From the NCBI GenBank assembly GCA_958439725.1, contig CAUBWJ010000001.1:124001-188000 (forward strand): 64,000 nt of DNA, given 5' to 3'. How positions within the stretch are numbered: position 1 is the first letter of the stretch; each line of letters begins with the position of its first letter. Below, piece after piece: positions 61,335 to 64,000 of this stretch. The position numbers and the translations under genes were made by a program. Below the pieces are notes generated by a model. That model did not search any database. It was not told where the DNA came from and saw only the letters and a list, made by a program, of their open reading frames with translations. Source of the stretch: an uncultured Muribaculaceae bacterium. GTDB taxonomy: Bacteria > Bacteroidota > Bacteroidia > Bacteroidales > Muribaculaceae.

Positions 61335-62009
61335 ATGATTTTTGATTTCATAACAGCAGGAATCTTCGATGCCGCCACGCTTTTCCAGTGGGTGGTTGAC
61401 AACGCGAGCTACCTGCTCATTTTCGTGCTCATGACCGTTGAGAGTTCGTTCATCCCCTTCCCGTCCGAAGTGGTTGTTCCTCCGGCCGCGTATCTTGCCT
61501 GCACCAAAGGTGACATGAATGTATTTGCAGTGGTTCTGGTGGCTACGGCCGGCGCCCTTTGCGGGGCACTCATCAACTATTTCCTCTCGCTCTGGATCGG
61601 ACGTCCCCTGGTATACAGTTTTGCCGATTCACGTCTGGGCCACGCCCTGCTCATCAACCGCGAGAAAGTCGAGAACGCCGAGAAATATTTCGACTCCCAC
61701 GGCGCCGTGTCAACGTTCATAGGCCGCCTTATACCGGCAGTGCGCCAGCTTATATCGATTCCCGCCGGCCTCGCCCGCATGAATCTGGGCGTGTTCTGCA
61801 TTTTCACAGCTCTTGGAGCAGGCATCTGGAACGGCGTGCTCGCCGTGCTCGGATGGTGGCTCGGACGCACTGTGCCTCTTGACCAGCTTTTCATGCAGGT
61901 GGAGAAATACAACGACTATCTCACCTGGGCCGGTCTGGCTATCGGCGTTGTGTGCCTCGGAGTGATTATTTACAACCTCCTTCGTCCGCGCCGCGCCCCT
62001 AAAGCCTGA
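61335..62009 (+). CDS. DedA-family membrane protein
   Basis: 224 aa. Helices with the re-entrant signature ESSFIPFPSEVVVPPAAYLA (about 35-55) and the conserved GRLIPAVRQLISIPAGLARM (about 130-150); both essential acidic and Arg residues are present. Family role: flipping or maintaining undecaprenyl phosphate and phospholipids across the inner membrane, and membrane-potential maintenance. Divergent from efp, upstream of rpe. Confidence 0.94.
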   Translation: MIFDFITAGIFDAATLFQWVVDNASYLLIFVLMTVESSFIPFPSEVVVPPAAYLACTKGDMNVFAVVLVATAGALCGALINYFLSLWIGRPLVYSFADSRLGHALLINREKVENAEKYFDSHGAVSTFIGRLIPAVRQLISIPAGLARMNLGVFCIFTALGAGIWNGVLAVLGWWLGRTVPLDQLFMQVEKYNDYLTWAGLAIGVVCLGVIIYNLLRPRRAPKA

Positions 62010-62084
62010 CGCAGGGTCACACACCGCATTTTCTTCCTTCTGTCATTTCTCATTCCACACGGTTCAACACATTTATTCATCCCC

Positions 62085-62732
62085 ATGACTGTAGTTTCCC
62101 CATCAATCCTTTCAGCCGATTTCGCCAACCTCAGGCGCGACATAGAGATGCTCAACGAGTCGGAAGCCGAAATGATCCACCTCGACGTGATGGACGGCAT
62201 TTTCGTGCCCAACATCTCGTTTGGATTCCCGGTAATCAAGGCTGTGGCGCGTTACGCCCGCAAGACGCTCGACGCTCACCTAATGATTGAAGATCCGGGG
62301 CGCTATGTAAGCCAGTTCCGCGACTGCGGAGTGGATATAATGAATGTGCATATCGAGACCTGCAACCACCTCAACCGCGTGGTCCAGAACATACGCCAGG
62401 CCGGAATGAAAGCGGCCGTCACGCTCAACCCCTCGTCTCCGGTGGTTCTTCTGGAGGATATCGCGGCCGACCTCGACATGGTGCTTCTCATGTCGGTCAA
62501 CCCCGGATTCGCCGCTCAGCAGTTTATTCCCGGCACGCTCGACAAAATCACGCGTCTGCGCCGCCTGCTCGACGAGACAGGCTCCAAGGCCCTCATCCAG
62601 ATTGACGGCGGCATCAACGCCACCACCGGTAAGGCATGCGTGGAGCGCGGAGCCGACGTTCTCGTGGCCGGCAACTACGTGTTCTCCGACCCGGATCCCG
62701 CCGCACGCATCAGCGAATTGCGGCATCTCTGA
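62085..62732 (+). CDS. rpe: Ribulose-phosphate 3-epimerase
   Basis: 215 aa TIM barrel. VSPSILSADFANL at the N-terminus, HLDVMDGIFVPNISFG (metal and catalytic Asp), DAHLMIEDP, MSVNPGFAAQQFIP and QIDGGI (second catalytic Asp). It interconverts ribulose 5-phosphate and xylulose 5-phosphate in the pentose phosphate pathway. 75 bp after the DedA gene, 50 bp before ftsK. Confidence 0.97.
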   Translation: MTVVSPSILSADFANLRRDIEMLNESEAEMIHLDVMDGIFVPNISFGFPVIKAVARYARKTLDAHLMIEDPGRYVSQFRDCGVDIMNVHIETCNHLNRVVQNIRQAGMKAAVTLNPSSPVVLLEDIAADLDMVLLMSVNPGFAAQQFIPGTLDKITRLRRLLDETGSKALIQIDGGINATTGKACVERGADVLVAGNYVFSDPDPAARISELRHL

Positions 62733-62782
62733 TTCCGCACCGGAATCTCTCCCCGAATTACCCAATCACTACACCGACCTCA

Positions 62783-64000
62783 ATGGTTTCATTTGAATCA
62801 GATAATTTCGATGCCGACCTTCTCAACGGCAAATCAACATCCACACCCATAACACCTGCGCCGGCCGAACCCGACCCGCGTCCGGCCGAACCACGCCGGC
62901 AGACTAAAGCCGCAGCGCGCCCGGAGCCTTCCCCGCAGCCCAAAGCTGCACCGGAACCCGCGCGCGCCCCCAAAAAAGAGAAAAAACAAAAAACGGATAG
63001 CAAGCCCTGGGCATCGTCGTTCCGCGTCGGCGCCCTGATTGGGGTTTTGTTCATTCTTGTCGCCGCCTACCTTCTCATCACCATGGTCTCAAGCCTCACA
63101 AACGGTGTGGCCGACGAGAGCGTGGTGGCAAACAAATCCCTGGCCGAAGTAACTGCTTCCGACTCCCATATCGCCAACACCTGCGGACCGTTCGGCGCTT
63201 TCGTGGCCCATCTGCTGTTCACACGCTGGATAGGAATGGGAATATTCGTGCTGATTTACTACCTCGGAGCACTTGGAGTGTCGCTTATCGGGTTCCACAG
63301 ATTCAACTTCTGGAAACTTACGTTCAACTGCATCACTTCTGCCGTCTGCGTTTCCATTATAGTAGGTCTTGCCGCCTATCTCACCGATTCGCTCACCTAC
63401 TGGGGAGGATATTTCGGATATTACGTGAACGACTTTCTCACAACTCTGGGAGGCTACTGGGCAGCCATAGGGGTCAGCATCTTCCTGGTGGCTGTGCTCT
63501 GCGTGATTTTCTATGATTTCCTCGCAAAGGTGATACGCACCGTAGGGCGCTGGATCAAGCGCTATCGGGCCGTGATGGCCGCACGCCATCAGGCCGCCAT
63601 TGAAGCGCAGCTCCGCGCCGAGAAGCTCAGGGAGGCCGAAAGAGCCGCAGCTGAGGCTCAGGCAGCGGCCGATGCCGCCGAGCGTGAGGCTGAAGCCGCC
63701 GAGCGGAAGGCAAAGGCTGCTGAGAGAATCGCAGCGGCCACCTCGGAGCTGAACACGACCGCTACTTCCGACCCTGCTGCTCCTGACGAGCCAAGCGCCC
63801 CCGCATCTCCCTCTTTTATTTCCGACGACATTCCCGGGCAAAATCTCAATCCCGCGCCCACATTCGCCGAGATAACCTCCGATCCCCTCCCCACGCGCTC
63901 GGCGCCGCAGTCTGCCGGGAATGAATCCGCCCCATCTCCTGTTTTATCTTCGGTAGAAACGCCGGCCGAGCCGACACGCCCAGTCGCTGAAGTCTCCGCC
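62783..64000 (+). CDS. ftsK: FtsK/SpoIIIE-type DNA translocase, N-terminal part (cut by window edge)
   Basis: ATG 62783, open to base 64000 (406 codons visible). A charged, Pro/Ala-rich cytoplasmic start (1-75) precedes a four-helix membrane domain (about 80-105, 142-165, 180-205, 225-255) with GVADESVVANKSLAE and NTCGPFGAFVAHLLF, as in Bacteroidetes FtsK. A strongly alpha-helical Ala/Glu/Arg segment (about 270-325, coiled-coil-like) and a Pro/Ser-rich linker follow. The motor domain with Walker motifs lies beyond the window, so the call rests on the N-terminus. It pumps chromosome ends through the division septum. Confidence 0.85.
   Translation, partial: MVSFESDNFDADLLNGKSTSTPITPAPAEPDPRPAEPRRQTKAAARPEPSPQPKAAPEPARAPKKEKKQKTDSKPWASSFRVGALIGVLFILVAAYLLITMVSSLTNGVADESVVANKSLAEVTASDSHIANTCGPFGAFVAHLLFTRWIGMGIFVLIYYLGALGVSLIGFHRFNFWKLTFNCITSAVCVSIIVGLAAYLTDSLTYWGGYFGYYVNDFLTTLGGYWAAIGVSIFLVAVLCVIFYDFLAKVIRTVGRWIKRYRAVMAARHQAAIEAQLRAEKLREAERAAAEAQAAADAAEREAEAAERKAKAAERIAAATSELNTTATSDPAAPDEPSAPASPSFISDDIPGQNLNPAPTFAEITSDPLPTRSAPQSAGNESAPSPVLSSVETPAEPTRPVAEVSA

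Noticed and set aside
1..64000. Search by eye for CRISPR arrays, tRNA and rRNA genes, transposases or integrases
   Set aside because: None was seen; the repeated elements are spaced far apart and structured, not direct repeats with spacers.

Overview
The window reads as chromosome of a gut Bacteroidales bacterium, most likely Muribaculaceae (S24-7). This is inferred from gene content: a DUF5683 protein, class III fructose-1,6-bisphosphatase, HECLGH-type dipeptidyl peptidase III, GIN-domain and DUF4369/TlpA-type secreted proteins, and an OmpA porin. It is also inferred from the many Bacteroidetes promoters of the form TTTG-N19-21-TAnnTTTG. Most genes are GC-rich core genes. A few AT-richer stretches look like accessory insertions. 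I found no rRNA, tRNA, CRISPR array, transposase or integrase.

Layout: 1-6447 holds an ABC-2 exporter (permease cut by the window edge), a DAACS symporter, a secreted Ser-Ser-Gly repeat protein, alkaline phosphatase and a patatin-like hydrolase. 6535-13934 holds queA, parA-parB, a DUF5683 protein, a LysM lytic transglycosylase and gdhA. 14042-15571 is an AT-rich three-gene KilA-N/membrane-protein cassette. 16278-19908 holds a DUF1846 protein and fbp. 19948-27543 is a minus-strand run (dxr, rseP, RlmI-like methyltransferase, DPP III, NosR-like flavoprotein, nitroreductase). 27791-33161 holds the OmpA porin, a phosphohexomutase, an M23 peptidase and ndk. 33433-40310 is a minus-strand operon parE-coaD-S41 protease-ispD-recG. 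40527-41593 holds a HEPN/Abi gene and a tiny promoter-terminator unit. 41695-52385 holds a small secreted protein, a GNAT enzyme, four glycosyltransferases, a TlpA/DUF4369 thioredoxin-fold pair, an acyl-CoA ligase and prfB with its programmed frameshift. 53338-57012 is a tightly overlapping operon of a steroid 5-alpha-reductase homologue, an Old Yellow Enzyme-family flavoprotein and two short-chain dehydrogenases. 57165-60209 holds a DNA glycosylase-family protein, a toxin-antitoxin-like pair and an aspartyl protease. 60580-64000 holds efp, a DedA protein, rpe and the 5' part of ftsK.

Two things stand out. (1) The 53338-57012 operon has the enzyme classes expected for reduction and 3-OH/3-oxo interconversion of steroid or bile-acid A-rings. 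(2) A dispersed intergenic element of about 130-190 bp is present in at least seven full or near-full copies plus one fragment (around 15.7, 31.2, 31.4, 52.6, 52.8, 53.0 and 60.3 kb). Its hairpin stems change by compensating substitutions while the loop TGCGTNAGCT stays fixed. Secondary items are the KilA-N cassette, a 45-nt promoter-to-terminator unit beside the HEPN gene, parS-like half-sites in everted order before parA, and a thioredoxin-fold lipoprotein without its CxxC next to an intact TlpA protein.

Starts were moved to the first plausible ATG wherever a longer frame relied on TTG or had no support. All assignments are from reading sequence motifs; no database search was run.
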